From the NCBI RefSeq assembly GCF_026684035.1, contig NZ_CP113361.1, positions 558,001 through 622,000 on the forward strand: a DNA stretch of 64,000 bases, written 5' to 3'. Each line of letters starts with the position of its first letter. Position 1 is the first letter of the stretch. The position numbers and the translations under genes were made by a program. Origin of the DNA: Methanogenium organophilum. GTDB taxonomy: Archaea; Halobacteriota; Methanomicrobia; Methanomicrobiales; Methanomicrobiaceae. The notes beneath the pieces are model-generated. The model worked only from the letters and a program-made list of their open reading frames with translations, was not told where the DNA came from and made no database searches. Positions 34,564 to 44,507 of this stretch are shown one piece after another.

Positions 34564-36483
34564 TCAGTCTTTTCTGCGCCCACAGACAAGAACCGCTCCA
34601 ACAATGGCAAAGGCTGCTACCACGGGAAGAACAGGTGCAGGACCCTGTGTTGTCGGGGGAACAGCATCAAGACCTACTACCACCGGCGTGCTCTCGCCTC
34701 CGGTTACCGTTACCGTCTTTGAGGCATCGGTATATCCGGTCTGCTTCACGGTCACAGTATGTGAGCCTGCGGGGATGTCCGAGAGAGTCACCGGAGTGAT
34801 ACCGCGGAACACATTGTCAAGGTACACTTCCGCTCCGGCCGGTGTTGAGGAGACGATGAGCTGCCCGGTGGTGTCCGGCGTGGGTGACGGTCCATTCGGC
34901 GTAAGCTGCGCATTTACGGTCATGACACCCCCGCCTTTCACGTACACAGCCTGGCTGTAGTCCTGGTAATCCGGATGGGTAATGCGGATCGTGTGCGAGC
35001 CCTGCAGCACACTTGTCAGATCGAAATAGCTGTTGACCGGGGTCTGCCCCATATACTTCCCGTCAAGGAAGACGGATGAACCGCCCGGCGTTGAACCCAC
35101 TTCAATAGACCCGAGAGATGAGTGCTGTTGGGTAAATGTGACCGTGATAGGTGTCTGCTGCCCTGCATTCACGGTGACCGTCCGGAGGTACTCATCATAC
35201 CCTGCCTTGTGCAGGCGCACGGTGTGCGAACCGGGGGCAAGATTGGTAACGACAAACGGACTTTCCGCGAGGAAGTGCCCGTCCACATAGATGTCCGCTC
35301 CGCTGGGCACAGTATTGATATTGAGTGACCCGGTCTGCTGAGGATTGCGGGTCAGGTCGGCATTCACGGGGGCAGTCTGGCCTGCATTCACATATACCGA
35401 TGTATCATACACCTGGTACCCGCTCATCGTAATACGAACATCATGACTGGTTCCCGCACGGACAGATGAGAAGGTTGCTGGAGTTTTCTGCGGGCTCCCG
35501 CCGTCAATCGTTACGATTGCACCGGTCGGGCGGGAGGTTACGGTGACTGTTCCATATGTTGGGGTGGGATTCCGGTTCAGGGTTGCATACAGGTTCACGG
35601 TCTCGCCATTCCCCGGCCATGATGTTACCGGCCCGGTGACGGTCTGATAACCGGATTTTCGGACGGTAAACGTCTTGTATGGCGTGCTCGTAGTCCCGAC
35701 TTCAGCATAGCAGTATCCGTCCACAACGGTGTATTCGGTGGAGGATGCGTCAAAGGTAACCACGGCCCCATTCACGTTGCAGTTCACTCGTATCCACCCC
35801 TTCTCAGAACCAACTGGTGGCGCAGTAGGTGTCGGAACTGCTGTCGCCTGGGTGGTTGGAACAGGTGTTGGTACCGCTGTCGCCTGGGTCGTCGGAACGG
35901 CGGTTGGTTCTGCCGTGACAGGTATCAATTTCAGTGTTGCATCGAGAGAAGCCTGCTCGCCGACACGGAGATCCTTTTCTGCAGTATACCGCTCATATCC
36001 CGTCATCGTGATCTCGATGGTATGCGAGCCGGATCCCAGTTCCCTGCTGTTGATTGGAGTGACCCCTGCTGCCTTCCCGTCAATAGAGACCTCAGCTCCG
36101 GAAGGCGAGGACAGTATGGTCAGCCATCCCACCTGTGGTCCCGGCTTCTCTGTGGTAGGTACTGTAGTGGCAACCGTAGTCGGTGCTGCTGTGGCCACTG
36201 TGGTTGGTACTGTGGTAGGTACTGTGGTGGCTACCGTGGTTGGTACTGTGGTAGGTACTGTGGTGGCTACCGTGGTTGGTACTGTTGTGGCCACTGTAGT
36301 TGGTACTGTGGTAGGTACTGTGGTGGCTACCGTGGTTGGTACTGTTGTGGGTACTGTAGTGGCTACCGTGGTTGGTACTGAGGTGCCCGTGTCATTGCCC
36401 ACAACCGATTCGGCCCCGACTGCCGGGGGAATTATCAGCATGGCAACAACGAGAATTGTAAGAAACACTGTGCGAATATGCAT
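34564..36483 (-). CDS. PEGA-domain surface protein with Thr/Pro/Val repeat stalk
   Basis: Predicted exported, cell-surface protein of 639 residues. A signal peptide (TVFLTILVVAMLIIPPAVGA) is followed by a stalk of VPTT/VATT repeats (about residues 35-112), then about six PEGA-type repeats, recognisable by strings such as SSPSGAEVSIDGKAAGVTP, NTVPSGADIYVDGHFLAESP and SSTPAGAEVYLDNVFRGITP. The C-terminus is a hydrophobic segment ending CGRRKD, a membrane anchor. The Thr-rich stalk may be glycosylated. No function in the family is fixed beyond envelope association. Confidence 0.85.
   Translation of the reverse strand: MHIRTVFLTILVVAMLIIPPAVGAESVVGNDTGTSVPTTVATTVPTTVPTTVATTVPTTVPTTVATTVPTTVATTVPTTVPTTVATTVPTTVPTTVATAAPTTVATTVPTTEKPGPQVGWLTILSSPSGAEVSIDGKAAGVTPINSRELGSGSHTIEITMTGYERYTAEKDLRVGEQASLDATLKLIPVTAEPTAVPTTQATAVPTPVPTTQATAVPTPTAPPVGSEKGWIRVNCNVNGAVVTFDASSTEYTVVDGYCYAEVGTTSTPYKTFTVRKSGYQTVTGPVTSWPGNGETVNLYATLNRNPTPTYGTVTVTSRPTGAIVTIDGGSPQKTPATFSSVRAGTSHDVRITMSGYQVYDTSVYVNAGQTAPVNADLTRNPQQTGSLNINTVPSGADIYVDGHFLAESPFVVTNLAPGSHTVRLHKAGYDEYLRTVTVNAGQQTPITVTFTQQHSSLGSIEVGSTPGGSSVFLDGKYMGQTPVNSYFDLTSVLQGSHTIRITHPDYQDYSQAVYVKGGGVMTVNAQLTPNGPSPTPDTTGQLIVSSTPAGAEVYLDNVFRGITPVTLSDIPAGSHTVTVKQTGYTDASKTVTVTGGESTPVVVGLDAVPPTTQGPAPVLPVVAAFAIVGAVLVCGRRKD
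36148..36381 (-). repeat. DNA tandem repeat encoding the VPTT/VATT stalk
   Basis: Twelve-base-scale units of the type GTTGGTACTGTG / GTGGCTACCGTG are repeated along this stretch in slightly varied forms. They sit in frame, so changes in unit number would lengthen or shorten the stalk without a frameshift. Confidence 0.8.
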
Positions 36484-36688
36484 ATATCGTCTGATTATTT
36501 TTTCGGGTAATGACGTTTAATCATATCTAAATAATGATCACACAGGATTATTGGCGGGTGGACAACCGATCGGCCGAATATTTCCCGAATGAGAATACAA
36601 ATCGAGGAGAGTAAAGCCCCGGACAGAATAAAAACTCGTGCTCCGACAACCCGGTCCGGGAAACAAGAGAGACAGAAAAGAAATTGAA

Positions 36689-37216
36689 TTATTCCTTCAG
36701 ACCGGCAATTGCCGCATCTACGATGGCACCAATCTCATCAACCCCCCAGACCTCAGAATTGATGACGAGGTCATAGGGCGTGAGATCATTGATATCAATA
36801 TTGTAATATTTATGGTATCTGCCAGCCTCACAGTCCTCACGCTCGATCGTGAGTTCAACTGCTGTCTGTGGGTCGATCTCTTCTCTATCAGAGATGCGCA
36901 CAGAACGGCATTCAACAGACGCCGCCACCCAGATCCGGATATCCGCGTTATCAATCATATGCCCCGCAAGGCGTCCCTCTATGATGATATTATCGCGTGC
37001 CTCGCCAATCTCTTTTTGGCGGGCATCAATCATCCGGTCAACGGATTCATCAACTTCCGCAAGCCGACCAAAGTCAGCAAGCTCCATATTGCGCTCAGCA
37101 GCAAGCCCCCGAAAGACTTCCCCTGCTGATATCAGACTGAAATTATGTTTTTTTACCAGATATTTGGCAAGTGATGTCGTTCCGCTGCCCGGCGGACCGC
37201 TCACGGTAATCCGCAT
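36689..37216 (-). CDS. cmk: cytidylate kinase (archaeal type)
   Basis: Phosphorylates CMP/dCMP. The 175-residue protein starts MRITVSGPPGSGTTSLAKYL with the P-loop GPPGSGTT (Thr instead of the usual Lys before Thr, as seen in archaeal Cmk), then ISAGEVFRGLA and IIIEGRLAG and a DREEIDP segment. One-base overlap with the EMC3-like gene upstream. Its place at the end of the ribosomal-secY-adk cluster is the standard archaeal arrangement. Confidence 0.92.
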   Translation of the reverse strand: MRITVSGPPGSGTTSLAKYLVKKHNFSLISAGEVFRGLAAERNMELADFGRLAEVDESVDRMIDARQKEIGEARDNIIIEGRLAGHMIDNADIRIWVAASVECRSVRISDREEIDPQTAVELTIEREDCEAGRYHKYYNIDINDLTPYDLVINSEVWGVDEIGAIVDAAIAGLKE

Positions 37217-37893
37217 TAGAGCCCTCCGATATTGAGGGCCTTACGGATTACCTGCGAGAGACAGATGGAGCAGATCATATACCAGAGAATCCATGACGGG
37301 AGGAAGAATGCAACCGCATTAATCGCAACCTCTCCAATATATGGAAACGTGATGGTCGGCAATGCTGCAATCGTGCCGGCATCAAATGCTGCCTGGAGAT
37401 CCGACATGGACCAGAGCAGCCAGATAAAGATCGGAACCGTTACAATCAGGATCCATCCCATCGGCTTAAACTGCTCCTGGGACATCTGCATCTGTTCTTC
37501 CATCATTCGTGCACGCTTGTCATTGAGTTTTTTAAGTTTCTTTTCATCGCCTGCAAGCTGTGCTTCACGGTAGATCTTCTGGAATTCTTTCATCTTCGCC
37601 TGAACTGCCTGCATCTTCTCATAGTCGATGGTATACTTCTGGAGAAGGGATGAATAACAGCCGGTAATCGATGCAAGAATCAGAATCATAATTACCCAGA
37701 GCTGGGGATTATTCGTAACACCGATGATACTTGCCATCGGTCCGAAGATATAATTTGCACCTACCCCTATTGCATCACGAACGGGGGGTATGGAATATGC
37801 CCCCATCGCAATCAGCATGACGATGAAAAATGAGGTCATGCCACCCATGGCCTTCTTTCCTGCCGATTTGCCGGTTGTTGCGATACGCCTCAC
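37216..37893 (-). CDS. EMC3/TMCO1 family membrane protein (DUF106)
   Basis: Archaeal relative of the Oxa1/YidC insertase superfamily (DUF106), 225 residues. An N-terminal membrane segment, a long charged coiled-coil-like stretch with KYTIDYEKMQAVQAKMKEFQ and KLNDKRARMMEEQMQMSQEQ, then membrane segments after FKPMGWILIVTVPIFIWLLW. It lies between adkA and cmk behind secY, which supports a role in membrane-protein insertion. Confidence 0.88.
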   Translation of the reverse strand: MRRIATTGKSAGKKAMGGMTSFFIVMLIAMGAYSIPPVRDAIGVGANYIFGPMASIIGVTNNPQLWVIMILILASITGCYSSLLQKYTIDYEKMQAVQAKMKEFQKIYREAQLAGDEKKLKKLNDKRARMMEEQMQMSQEQFKPMGWILIVTVPIFIWLLWSMSDLQAAFDAGTIAALPTITFPYIGEVAINAVAFFLPSWILWYMICSICLSQVIRKALNIGGL

Positions 37894-38459
37894 CTCAGAA
37901 TCTCTTTGAGTTCTTCAACTGATTTATCAAGAAGATTATCAGCATTGACAACGATTTTGACCGTGCATCCGGTCAGCATCGCATACGATGCCGCCATTGC
38001 ACGGTTGAACTGCTGGTGTTCACAGAGGGCACGGTATCCTTCTGCATCACGGACCCGTGTCTCGTCACTCATGCGCCGCATCAGGATCTGGTCCTCATCG
38101 GTCTCAACAAGGATGAAGGTATCAGGCATCAGTTCTTTGAGCACCCACTCGGGAAGACCCGCAAGATATCCCTTTGGGGTCTTCACCGTGCAGTGTGTGT
38201 CAATGATGACATTTCCTTCTGTCTTTGCGATGAACTGGGCAGCATTACGCTGCAGTTCACGCTGCTTTGCCTGTTCAAGTTTGCGCATCTCGTCACGGTC
38301 CTTTACAAGACCCTGACCGGATGCCACCTCGAACATGCATGATCCAAAGTTAATGTCCTGATACTCCACACCCTCTGCTGAAAGTTCCGAGATTGCCTGG
38401 TTGATAACCGTCGTCTTGCCGACGCCAGGCACCCCGGTAATTACTACCTTTTTACCCAT
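37890..38459 (-). CDS. adkA: adenylate kinase (archaeal AdkA)
   Basis: Interconverts AMP plus ATP with two ADP. The 189-residue protein begins MGKKVVITGVPGVGKTT, with the P-loop GVPGVGKTT. A GTG at 38471, overlapping the secY stop, is in frame and would add four residues; the family starts closer to the ATG at 38459. The end overlaps the EMC3-like gene by ATGA. Archaeal-type trimeric AdkA, unlike bacterial Adk. Confidence 0.9.
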   Translation of the reverse strand: MGKKVVITGVPGVGKTTVINQAISELSAEGVEYQDINFGSCMFEVASGQGLVKDRDEMRKLEQAKQRELQRNAAQFIAKTEGNVIIDTHCTVKTPKGYLAGLPEWVLKELMPDTFILVETDEDQILMRRMSDETRVRDAEGYRALCEHQQFNRAMAASYAMLTGCTVKIVVNADNLLDKSVEELKEILR

Positions 38460-38467
38460 TCTCCACT

Positions 38468-39901
38468 TCACTCCTTTCCGAAGAACCCGCGCATGAACGG
38501 GTACATCTCCATGATCTGTTCGCTTGCAATCTCCTCATACAGACGGTAGACAATACTGACTGTCAGCAGAAGACCGGTTCCTCCGACCATCCCGATGACA
38601 CCAAAGTAGTTTGCGATCACACTGAGGAGACCCACAAAGACACCACCAATGACGGTGACACGCGGGATGTAGCGGTCCAGGTACTTGACAAGAACCTGTT
38701 CAGATCTCCGGTATCCGGGGATCGACATCCCGCTCATCTGGATCTGCCGTGCCACATGAGACGAGTCAAGGCCAGCCGTCTTCACCCAGAAGAGTGCGAA
38801 GATTGCACCACCGACCACCATCACAAAGAGGTCAAGACCCATCCTGATAACAATCTCCCATATTGGGTGACCAACATCATAGGCCCACCACATCCAGTCC
38901 GACGGACCGTTGATGGGTGCGAGGTAATACATGATCCCATTCAGCGGGGTATTGCCCTGATACTCACCGAGGATCGTAATCCCAAGATTGTTCAGGAACA
39001 GACCAAGCATCTGGATGTTTGCCTGCAGCACACGGACAAGAATCATCGGCAGCACACTGGCATAGATGAGTTTCACCGGGAAACGCCCGCGGGCACCACG
39101 CACAGACGCATGGGCAAGCGGGATCTCAATCCGTGTCGACTCCACGTAAACGATCACAAGGAAGATTGCGACAGTCGTAATCAAAGCGAGCAAATCTGTG
39201 CCGAAATATTCCAGGAACGGAGCGCCGTCCATAACGACTGAAAACAGTCGTGGGAAGAACCCGACAGGGTATGCGTCCTGCACCGCGTTCCAGTTCAGGA
39301 ACCCGTTAACAAGACCCTGGGAAACACCAGCGATAATAAAGAGACCGACGCCAGAGCCGACCCCCCATTTTGTCACCACTTCATCCATAAAGAAGATCAG
39401 TACCCCTCCGATACAGATCTGCAGGAAGATGAGGAACGTGACAGCACCGAGGCTTCCGCCAAATAATGCATTTGCAACGACCGGGTCTGGTGAAAGGAAT
39501 CCACCGATAACATTCGGTAGTGCTTCAAGCACGATCATGACAAAGATCAGGAGCTTCTGTAAGCCCATGTACATGACCTGTCCGCGTGCATCGCTGGTAT
39601 CCAGATCCAGCAGATCAGCACCCTTGAGGAGCTGAAGCACAATGGATGCGGTGACGATCGGCCCGATACCCAGATGGGCAATGGAACCACTCGCACCCGC
39701 AAGGAGGGCACGGTAGAACGAGAAAATATCCTGAGAATTCGGATCAAGCCCAAATACCGGAATGTTGGTCAGTACAAAATACAATATCAGAATAGCAGCA
39801 GTCCAAATTAATTTGTTTTTAAAATGGACGTGCCCTTCCGGACTTCTCACTGCAGGCATCGCTGCAAGCAGTGGTTCTAATCGATCCAGCATCGCTCCCA
39901 T
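38468..39901 (-). CDS. secY: protein translocase SecY (Sec61 alpha)
   Basis: Channel subunit of the Sec translocon, 477 residues with ten hydrophobic segments. Starts MGAMLDRLEPLLAAMPAVRSP; has GIGPIVTASIVLQLLKGADL at the plug region and a cytoplasmic loop GRFPVKLIYASVLPMILVR. Follows rpl15 after a 27-base gap, as in most prokaryotes. Confidence 0.96.
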   Translation of the reverse strand: MGAMLDRLEPLLAAMPAVRSPEGHVHFKNKLIWTAAILILYFVLTNIPVFGLDPNSQDIFSFYRALLAGASGSIAHLGIGPIVTASIVLQLLKGADLLDLDTSDARGQVMYMGLQKLLIFVMIVLEALPNVIGGFLSPDPVVANALFGGSLGAVTFLIFLQICIGGVLIFFMDEVVTKWGVGSGVGLFIIAGVSQGLVNGFLNWNAVQDAYPVGFFPRLFSVVMDGAPFLEYFGTDLLALITTVAIFLVIVYVESTRIEIPLAHASVRGARGRFPVKLIYASVLPMILVRVLQANIQMLGLFLNNLGITILGEYQGNTPLNGIMYYLAPINGPSDWMWWAYDVGHPIWEIVIRMGLDLFVMVVGGAIFALFWVKTAGLDSSHVARQIQMSGMSIPGYRRSEQVLVKYLDRYIPRVTVIGGVFVGLLSVIANYFGVIGMVGGTGLLLTVSIVYRLYEEIASEQIMEMYPFMRGFFGKE

Positions 39902-39928
39902 AGTACAATTCCCTGAAAAAAAAGAGAA

Positions 39929-40354
39929 TCAGGCGTCCAGTGCCTGGCCGCCATTCTCTTCAATCTTTTGTCGGGCTCTGTCAGTAAATGACACAGCAGA
40001 GATGTTCATCTTCTTGGTAACTTGTCCGCCTCCAAGTATTTTATCAATACCGATTTGGCCTGCGTCAATGACGATGGTATCTCCATCCATCTCTGCGTTC
40101 CCGGATGCCACAAGAGCATCAGCCATCTGGTCGATATCCCCAATGTCCAAGGCATCAACAGCAGACGGATTTTTGTTCACAAACCCGTGCTTTCCGTTGT
40201 GGACCTTGTTGTTGATGAGGAAATGGGAGAACCGGTGGTCACGGTGACCTGCCCGGCCTCTTCCACCACGGTTTCCTGCACCACGACGGTTCTTGTGTGT
40301 ACCGCCGCCGCATGTCCGTGATCCACGATATTTTGAGCGTTTGTTTACTGGCAT
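39929..40354 (-). CDS. rpl15: large ribosomal subunit protein uL15
   Basis: uL15, 141 residues from the ATG at 40354, beginning MPVNKRSKYRGSRTCGGGTH, the archaeal consensus start. A GTG at 40363 overlapping the rpl30 stop is in frame; GGTGA lies at a good distance before the ATG, which is preferred. Glycine/arginine-rich N-terminus with GNRGGRGRAGHRDH binds 23S rRNA. Confidence 0.94.
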   Translation of the reverse strand: MPVNKRSKYRGSRTCGGGTHKNRRGAGNRGGRGRAGHRDHRFSHFLINNKVHNGKHGFVNKNPSAVDALDIGDIDQMADALVASGNAEMDGDTIVIDAGQIGIDKILGGGQVTKKMNISAVSFTDRARQKIEENGGQALDA

Positions 40355-40359
40355 CTGAT

Positions 40360-40821
40360 TCACCGCATCCTATAGAGAAGTGAATTGATCTCACTTCCGT
40401 AGTTTCCGAGTGCACCGCCCTGCTGGTAGGTCCGCTTAATGGACTTGAATCCCTTTCGCGGTGGGTGAAGCCGAAGAACCGGTTTGAGTTCCGGCACATC
40501 TTTCATGGATGCCTCACCTGCACAGAGTGCGGTTGCAAACGCATTGATATCCTCGAATTCTGAGTTCTCCTTCACATACTCATCGGTCAGACGTTCATTT
40601 CCGGTCAGTCTGCCACGGGTAGAGAGGACAGTTCCCAGTATTTCAGGGTCAGCTTCGCCGTATGCCACGTAATCCTTAACCTTCCGGATCATCCCGAGGT
40701 ATTCGGGGGTGTCCGGAATAAGGACACAGTGATTGATATGATGAAGACGGAGCATCTTCAGGGTGTCTTTAATCTCCTTGCGGCAATTAACGACACCACG
40801 AACCTGCACTACCACATACAT
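40360..40821 (-). CDS. rpl30: large ribosomal subunit protein uL30
   Basis: uL30, 153 residues; the archaeal form is about twice as long as the bacterial one. Starts [20 protein letters not shown] and ends with [21 protein letters not shown]. One-base overlap with the rps5 stop side and with rpl15 region downstream. Confidence 0.95.
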   Translation of the reverse strand: MYVVVQVRGVVNCRKEIKDTLKMLRLHHINHCVLIPDTPEYLGMIRKVKDYVAYGEADPEILGTVLSTRGRLTGNERLTDEYVKENSEFEDINAFATALCAGEASMKDVPELKPVLRLHPPRKGFKSIKRTYQQGGALGNYGSEINSLLYRMR

Positions 40822-41438
40822 TACTCCATCACTCCTGTCCGGATGAGGTTCGAGTTCTTCAGTGCATCGAAGGTTGCCTTTGCAAAGTTGATCGTCGTCC
40901 GGGTCTGGCCGGATGATGACGTCCAGATATCGGTGATACCTGCAAGTTCAAGGACCTTCTTTCCAATGTCACCGGTAACAAGACCGATGCCCTGGGGTGC
41001 CGGAATCAGCGTGATGGTCACACTGCCGGACTTCCCTTCGACACGCATTGGAATAGAGTGTCCTTCACCGCAGCCACATTCCCAGCTGCCACATCCGCGC
41101 TTTACACAGATGATGTTGATCTTTGCGTGTGCAATTGCCTTCTTGATAGCATTGCCAACCTGTGCGTCCTTTGCCTGTCCGTATCCGATGAAGCCGTCAC
41201 GGTTTCCCACAACGACAACAGCACGGAACTTGACACGACGACCACTGTCAGTCATTCTCTGAACCATATTGATGTCGAGAACTTCATCTTCGAGGTCGGG
41301 AAGGAAATAATCGACAATACCAGGTTCTTTAATAGGTCTGCCGATGTCAAGCACTTCTTTGAGGCTTGTAAACTCGCCGGCAGCAACCCGTCTTCCAAGG
41401 CCTGTTATAGGAACCCATTCTTCCTGTTCATAGGCCAT
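40821..41438 (-). CDS. rps5: small ribosomal subunit protein uS5
   Basis: uS5, 205 residues, with the RNA-binding domain signature [20 protein letters not shown] and the C-terminal [19 protein letters not shown]. Archaeal N-terminal extension before the domain is present. Starts one base after the rpl18 stop. Confidence 0.96.
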   Translation of the reverse strand: MAYEQEEWVPITGLGRRVAAGEFTSLKEVLDIGRPIKEPGIVDYFLPDLEDEVLDINMVQRMTDSGRRVKFRAVVVVGNRDGFIGYGQAKDAQVGNAIKKAIAHAKINIICVKRGCGSWECGCGEGHSIPMRVEGKSGSVTITLIPAPQGIGLVTGDIGKKVLELAGITDIWTSSSGQTRTTINFAKATFDALKNSNLIRTGVME

Positions 41439-41439
41439 T

Positions 41440-41967
41440 TTACTTCAGCTCCTTCATGATTGCTTCTGCTGCCTGTTCCACATTGGCAACAAGGTCTGCT
41501 GCACGCTCAGGTGCATATGCCGCAATGTGTGCGCCCTTTACCCTGTCCTCGTCCGGAAGAATCGACTCACCGTGCGGGACGTCAAGGCCTGCATCCACAG
41601 CGCCCTTCAGTGCACCAAACACCTTCCCTCCGGGGGTTGCACGGGTCAGACCGATGTCGAGGTTTGCCTCTCCATAGCCTGCATTCTGTGCACGCACCGC
41701 AAAGAGCATGCCAGTGAGATATGCTGCGGGAGTGTTCCCGGCAGCGCCGGTGAAACCGAATTTTTCCAGTTCATTTGAGTATGCCGCAACCAGTGTCCGG
41801 TCACCCTCAAGTTCAGCCGCGACCAGCTGAATAATGATCTGCCGGTTGGTCTTGCGTACGACCATACGCGGTTTCTCGGAGAGGAGAAGCCGCATCCGGG
41901 CGTAATAATCTGTTTTGCCCTCGTGTCTCCTTCTGAACGGGACAAAATACCGTGGTCCGGTTGCCAT
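41440..41967 (-). CDS. rpl18: large ribosomal subunit protein uL18
   Basis: uL18, 175 residues, binding 5S rRNA. Starts [20 protein letters not shown]; contains [19 protein letters not shown] and [19 protein letters not shown]. One-base overlap with the rpl19e stop. Confidence 0.95.
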   Translation of the reverse strand: MATGPRYFVPFRRRHEGKTDYYARMRLLLSEKPRMVVRKTNRQIIIQLVAAELEGDRTLVAAYSNELEKFGFTGAAGNTPAAYLTGMLFAVRAQNAGYGEANLDIGLTRATPGGKVFGALKGAVDAGLDVPHGESILPDEDRVKGAHIAAYAPERAADLVANVEQAAEAIMKELK

Positions 41968-42419
41968 TAGTTCATCCTCCCCTGAATCTGCTCAAGCTGT
42001 GCTTTCATATGTGCCACACTGCGGAACTGTCCGCCCGCTGCTTTCCGGTACATTTTCCGATACATGGTGACATCGATATTGCCGGTGTCACGCATATCAC
42101 GGAGTTCGCGACGGATTGCACGGATTTTCTTAATCCATACCCGCTTGGACGGTGTTCTCGCGTTGGAAGCTCCTTTCCTGCGTCCGTGACCCTTACAGTG
42201 ACCGTAAGAGCGTTTTGCAGTGAGAGCCCGTGCACGACCGCGGCTTACGCCTTTTACCGGCTTTGCACGGATTGCGCCATCCTCAATGAGGCCGCGGATA
42301 TCCTCACGTGAGATAGCATTTTCAATATCATCCTCGCGTTCGCTGTCCATCCAGACACGGTGTACACCGCACTTCAGAACAGCTGCTGCGATACGACGCT
42401 GGTTTTTGAGGTCACTCAT
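41967..42419 (-). CDS. rpl19e: large ribosomal subunit protein eL19
   Basis: eL19, 150 residues, archaeal/eukaryotic only. From the ATG at 42419 it starts [20 protein letters not shown]. The frame is open further upstream to 42509 but those residues come from the acidic tail region of rpl32e in another frame. Overlaps the rpl32e stop by eight bases. Contains [20 protein letters not shown]. Confidence 0.95.
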   Translation of the reverse strand: MSDLKNQRRIAAAVLKCGVHRVWMDSEREDDIENAISREDIRGLIEDGAIRAKPVKGVSRGRARALTAKRSYGHCKGHGRRKGASNARTPSKRVWIKKIRAIRRELRDMRDTGNIDVTMYRKMYRKAAGGQFRSVAHMKAQLEQIQGRMN

Positions 42420-42879
42420 CTGAATCCACCTCTTCTTCAACGTCTTCAACGTCTTCTTCAACGTCTTCCACTTCTTCAGGCTCCTCTTCAGCAGCCTTTT
42501 TGGATGCATCCTTCAGGTTGAATACCTTAAGACCAAGCCCAAGAGCTTTCTCCTGAATGACTTCGCGTTTCCGGTTTCCAACGGTACCTGCAACACGGAC
42601 AGCCTGAGTCTCAGGGTTCAGTCCTTCAAGGTCTGCGGGTGCGAATACGAGCACTTCCTCATATCCGCTGGGGTGGAATCCACGTACAGCGGCCGGACCT
42701 CCGTACCCGGGTCTCGGGAGACGACCCTTTGCACGGATGTTTTTGCGCAGTTTGCTCTGAAGACCGCGTGGGCGTCTCCATACGTCATCCAGTTTCTTCT
42801 TCTGGTGAATACACTGGCGCTTAAAGGTTGCCCGCTTTCCATTGCGTGCACGGATAAGTCTCATCTTTTCGTCAGCCAT
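42412..42879 (-). CDS. rpl32e: large ribosomal subunit protein eL32 with acidic tail
   Basis: eL32, 155 residues. The core starts with [15 protein letters not shown] and has [15 protein letters not shown] and [10 protein letters not shown]. The last 30 residues are almost wholly Glu/Asp/Val ([19 protein letters not shown]), an acidic tail that some Methanomicrobiales eL32 seem to have; its DNA is a short GAC/GAA-rich repeat. Six bases before rpl6's stop. Confidence 0.94.
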   Translation of the reverse strand: MADEKMRLIRARNGKRATFKRQCIHQKKKLDDVWRRPRGLQSKLRKNIRAKGRLPRPGYGGPAAVRGFHPSGYEEVLVFAPADLEGLNPETQAVRVAGTVGNRKREVIQEKALGLGLKVFNLKDASKKAAEEEPEEVEDVEEDVEDVEEEVDSDE

Positions 42880-42885
42880 CTTGGA

Positions 42886-43410
42886 TCACGCCTTCTCAAT
42901 GATGTATATTCCATCCTGGAACACACGGGGATCACGGTTGCGCACATGCGTAGCCCGCTCAATACGGGCGGCTGTGGTGCCCACGAGTTCTTTGTCGATG
43001 CCTGATACGGTGACCTCATCACTACCGGTTGTAACGGTGACTCCCTCTGAAATCCGTGCAACCCGTGGCTGCTTCTCGCCAAGGAAATTGACGATCTCAA
43101 GAGCTGTGTCAGTCTTCTTGAGCTGGATCGGGAAGTGACTGTAGACCACTTTCATCTTGTATACGTACCCTTCTGAAACCCCGCCGCACATGTTGCGTGC
43201 AAGAGCTGCATAGGTTCCGACCATTGCAGATATTTTCTTCCGTGTTGACGCAGTTTTCGCGGTGAATACCGTGCCATCACAGGAGATGTCAATACCCGGG
43301 TAGCGCATATCACGAGTGAGCTTTCCCTTTGGCCCCTCAACAACGAAGGTAGTACCCTCCATTCTTGCGGTAACGCCTTCAGGAATCTCAACAGTACGTT
43401 CACTCAGCAT
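42886..43410 (-). CDS. rpl6: large ribosomal subunit protein uL6
   Basis: uL6, 174 residues, two similar domains; starts MLSERTVEIPEGVTARMEGT and holds VVEGPKGKLTRDMRYPGIDI. Normal archaeal length. Eleven bases after the rps8 stop. Confidence 0.95.
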   Translation of the reverse strand: MLSERTVEIPEGVTARMEGTTFVVEGPKGKLTRDMRYPGIDISCDGTVFTAKTASTRKKISAMVGTYAALARNMCGGVSEGYVYKMKVVYSHFPIQLKKTDTALEIVNFLGEKQPRVARISEGVTVTTGSDEVTVSGIDKELVGTTAARIERATHVRNRDPRVFQDGIYIIEKA

Positions 43411-43421
43411 TTGAACACACC

Positions 43422-43814
43422 TCAGTATACATACCCGAGCAGTTCTCCACCGACGCCTGCCTGTCTTGCCTGCTCATGTGACACCACGCCCTTGGACGTG
43501 GAGATGAGCAGAAGACCAAAGTTCTTCGCCGGAAGGTACTGTGTCTCCCATTCTTCAAGCTCTGCAACCTTCACGGAAAATCGTGGTGAAATTACACCGC
43601 ATTTGTTGATGTTCCCGTTCAGTTTCACATTGAACTGGCCACCGCGGCCATCGTCAATGAGTTCAAATTCTGCAATATAGCCCTTCTCTTTCATGATGCC
43701 GAGCATTGCACCGAGAAGCCTGCTTGCCGGTTCAACGATACAGTTCGTCTTACCGACATCGGAGGCGTTCTTGATTGTGCTCATTGCATCTGCAATCGGA
43801 TTTAATCGTGCCAT
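43422..43814 (-). CDS. rps8: small ribosomal subunit protein uS8
   Basis: uS8, 130 residues, binds the central 16S rRNA domain. Begins [19 protein letters not shown] and ends [20 protein letters not shown] with the usual STSKG motif. Confidence 0.96.
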   Translation of the reverse strand: MARLNPIADAMSTIKNASDVGKTNCIVEPASRLLGAMLGIMKEKGYIAEFELIDDGRGGQFNVKLNGNINKCGVISPRFSVKVAELEEWETQYLPAKNFGLLLISTSKGVVSHEQARQAGVGGELLGYVY

Positions 43815-43827
43815 AACCCTGTGCCTC

Positions 43828-44001
43828 CTAGTTCATCTTTTTAAAGCCGATTTTTGCGGCATTTTCCCGGAAGCACTGACGGCAGAGCATAATATTGTAC
43901 CGGCGGACAAGCCCCTGCTTTCTTCCGCACATCTGGCACACATTTGCACCACGGCCGAATTTCTTCGGGGATGCACCGGATTTCTTTCCTTCTTCTGCCA
44001 T
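43828..44001 (-). CDS. rps14: small ribosomal subunit protein uS14 (zinc type)
   Basis: A 57-residue uS14 with the two CxxC zinc pairs: CQMC at residues 22-25 and CRQC at 40-43, the zinc-ribbon Type Z form found in archaea. Start ATG at 44001 overlaps the rpl5 stop (TAATG); 13 bases before rps8. Sequence reads [20 protein letters not shown] from the start. Short genes of this size are easy to miss in automated calls. Confidence 0.95.
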   Translation of the reverse strand: MAEEGKKSGASPKKFGRGANVCQMCGRKQGLVRRYNIMLCRQCFRENAAKIGFKKMN

Positions 44002-44507
44002 TAGTATACCTCCACATTGAATGCTTCACTCATGTACGCCACAGCGTCTGCTTTTGTGACACGCTGCTTTGTCGGGAGTTTCCTCTTCTGAATTGATCTG
44101 CGCGCAATGCGGATACCCTTGCGCTCAAGAACAACCGTGACATCCATACCATAGATACCGATCATTGGATCGTAGCTCTGGCCGGGGAAGTCGGTGTGTT
44201 CCTCAATACCGAATGAGAAGTTGCCTGTCGCATCGAACTGGGATGCGGCAAGAGAATTCTCCACAATGCCAAGTGCAGTACGGACGAATTCCTCTGCACG
44301 GGCACCACGGAGAGTGACACGACATCCGATTGGCTGTCCTTTCCGGACACCAAAAGCGGGCTGGGTCCTCTTCGCATAGGCACGGATCGGGGACTGACCG
44401 GTGATTGCCGAGACAATGTTTTCTGCCTTAACAAGTTTTTCACCGGCCTCGCCGACTGCCATGTGAACGACGACCTTATCTACATAGAGTCCCTGCATTG
44501 GGTTCAC
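44001..44507 (-). CDS. rpl5: large ribosomal subunit protein uL5
   Basis: uL5, 168 residues, contacts 5S rRNA and the P-site tRNA. Starts [20 protein letters not shown] and contains [17 protein letters not shown] and [13 protein letters not shown]. One-base overlap with rps14, ATGA-type overlap with rps4e. Confidence 0.96.
   Translation of the reverse strand: MNPMQGLYVDKVVVHMAVGEAGEKLVKAENIVSAITGQSPIRAYAKRTQPAFGVRKGQPIGCRVTLRGARAEEFVRTALGIVENSLAASQFDATGNFSFGIEEHTDFPGQSYDPMIGIYGMDVTVVLERKGIRIARRSIQKRKLPTKQRVTKADAVAYMSEAFNVEVY

Noticed and set aside
36148-36381. Possible CRISPR array
   Set aside because: The repeats are contiguous 12-base-type units with no unique spacers and lie inside an open frame, so this is a coding tandem repeat.
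35729-36520. Plus-strand 263-codon frame opposite the PEGA surface protein
   Set aside because: It is the antisense reading of the VPTT repeat DNA (giving VVGTVV repeats); the minus strand has a signal peptide, PEGA motifs and a membrane anchor.
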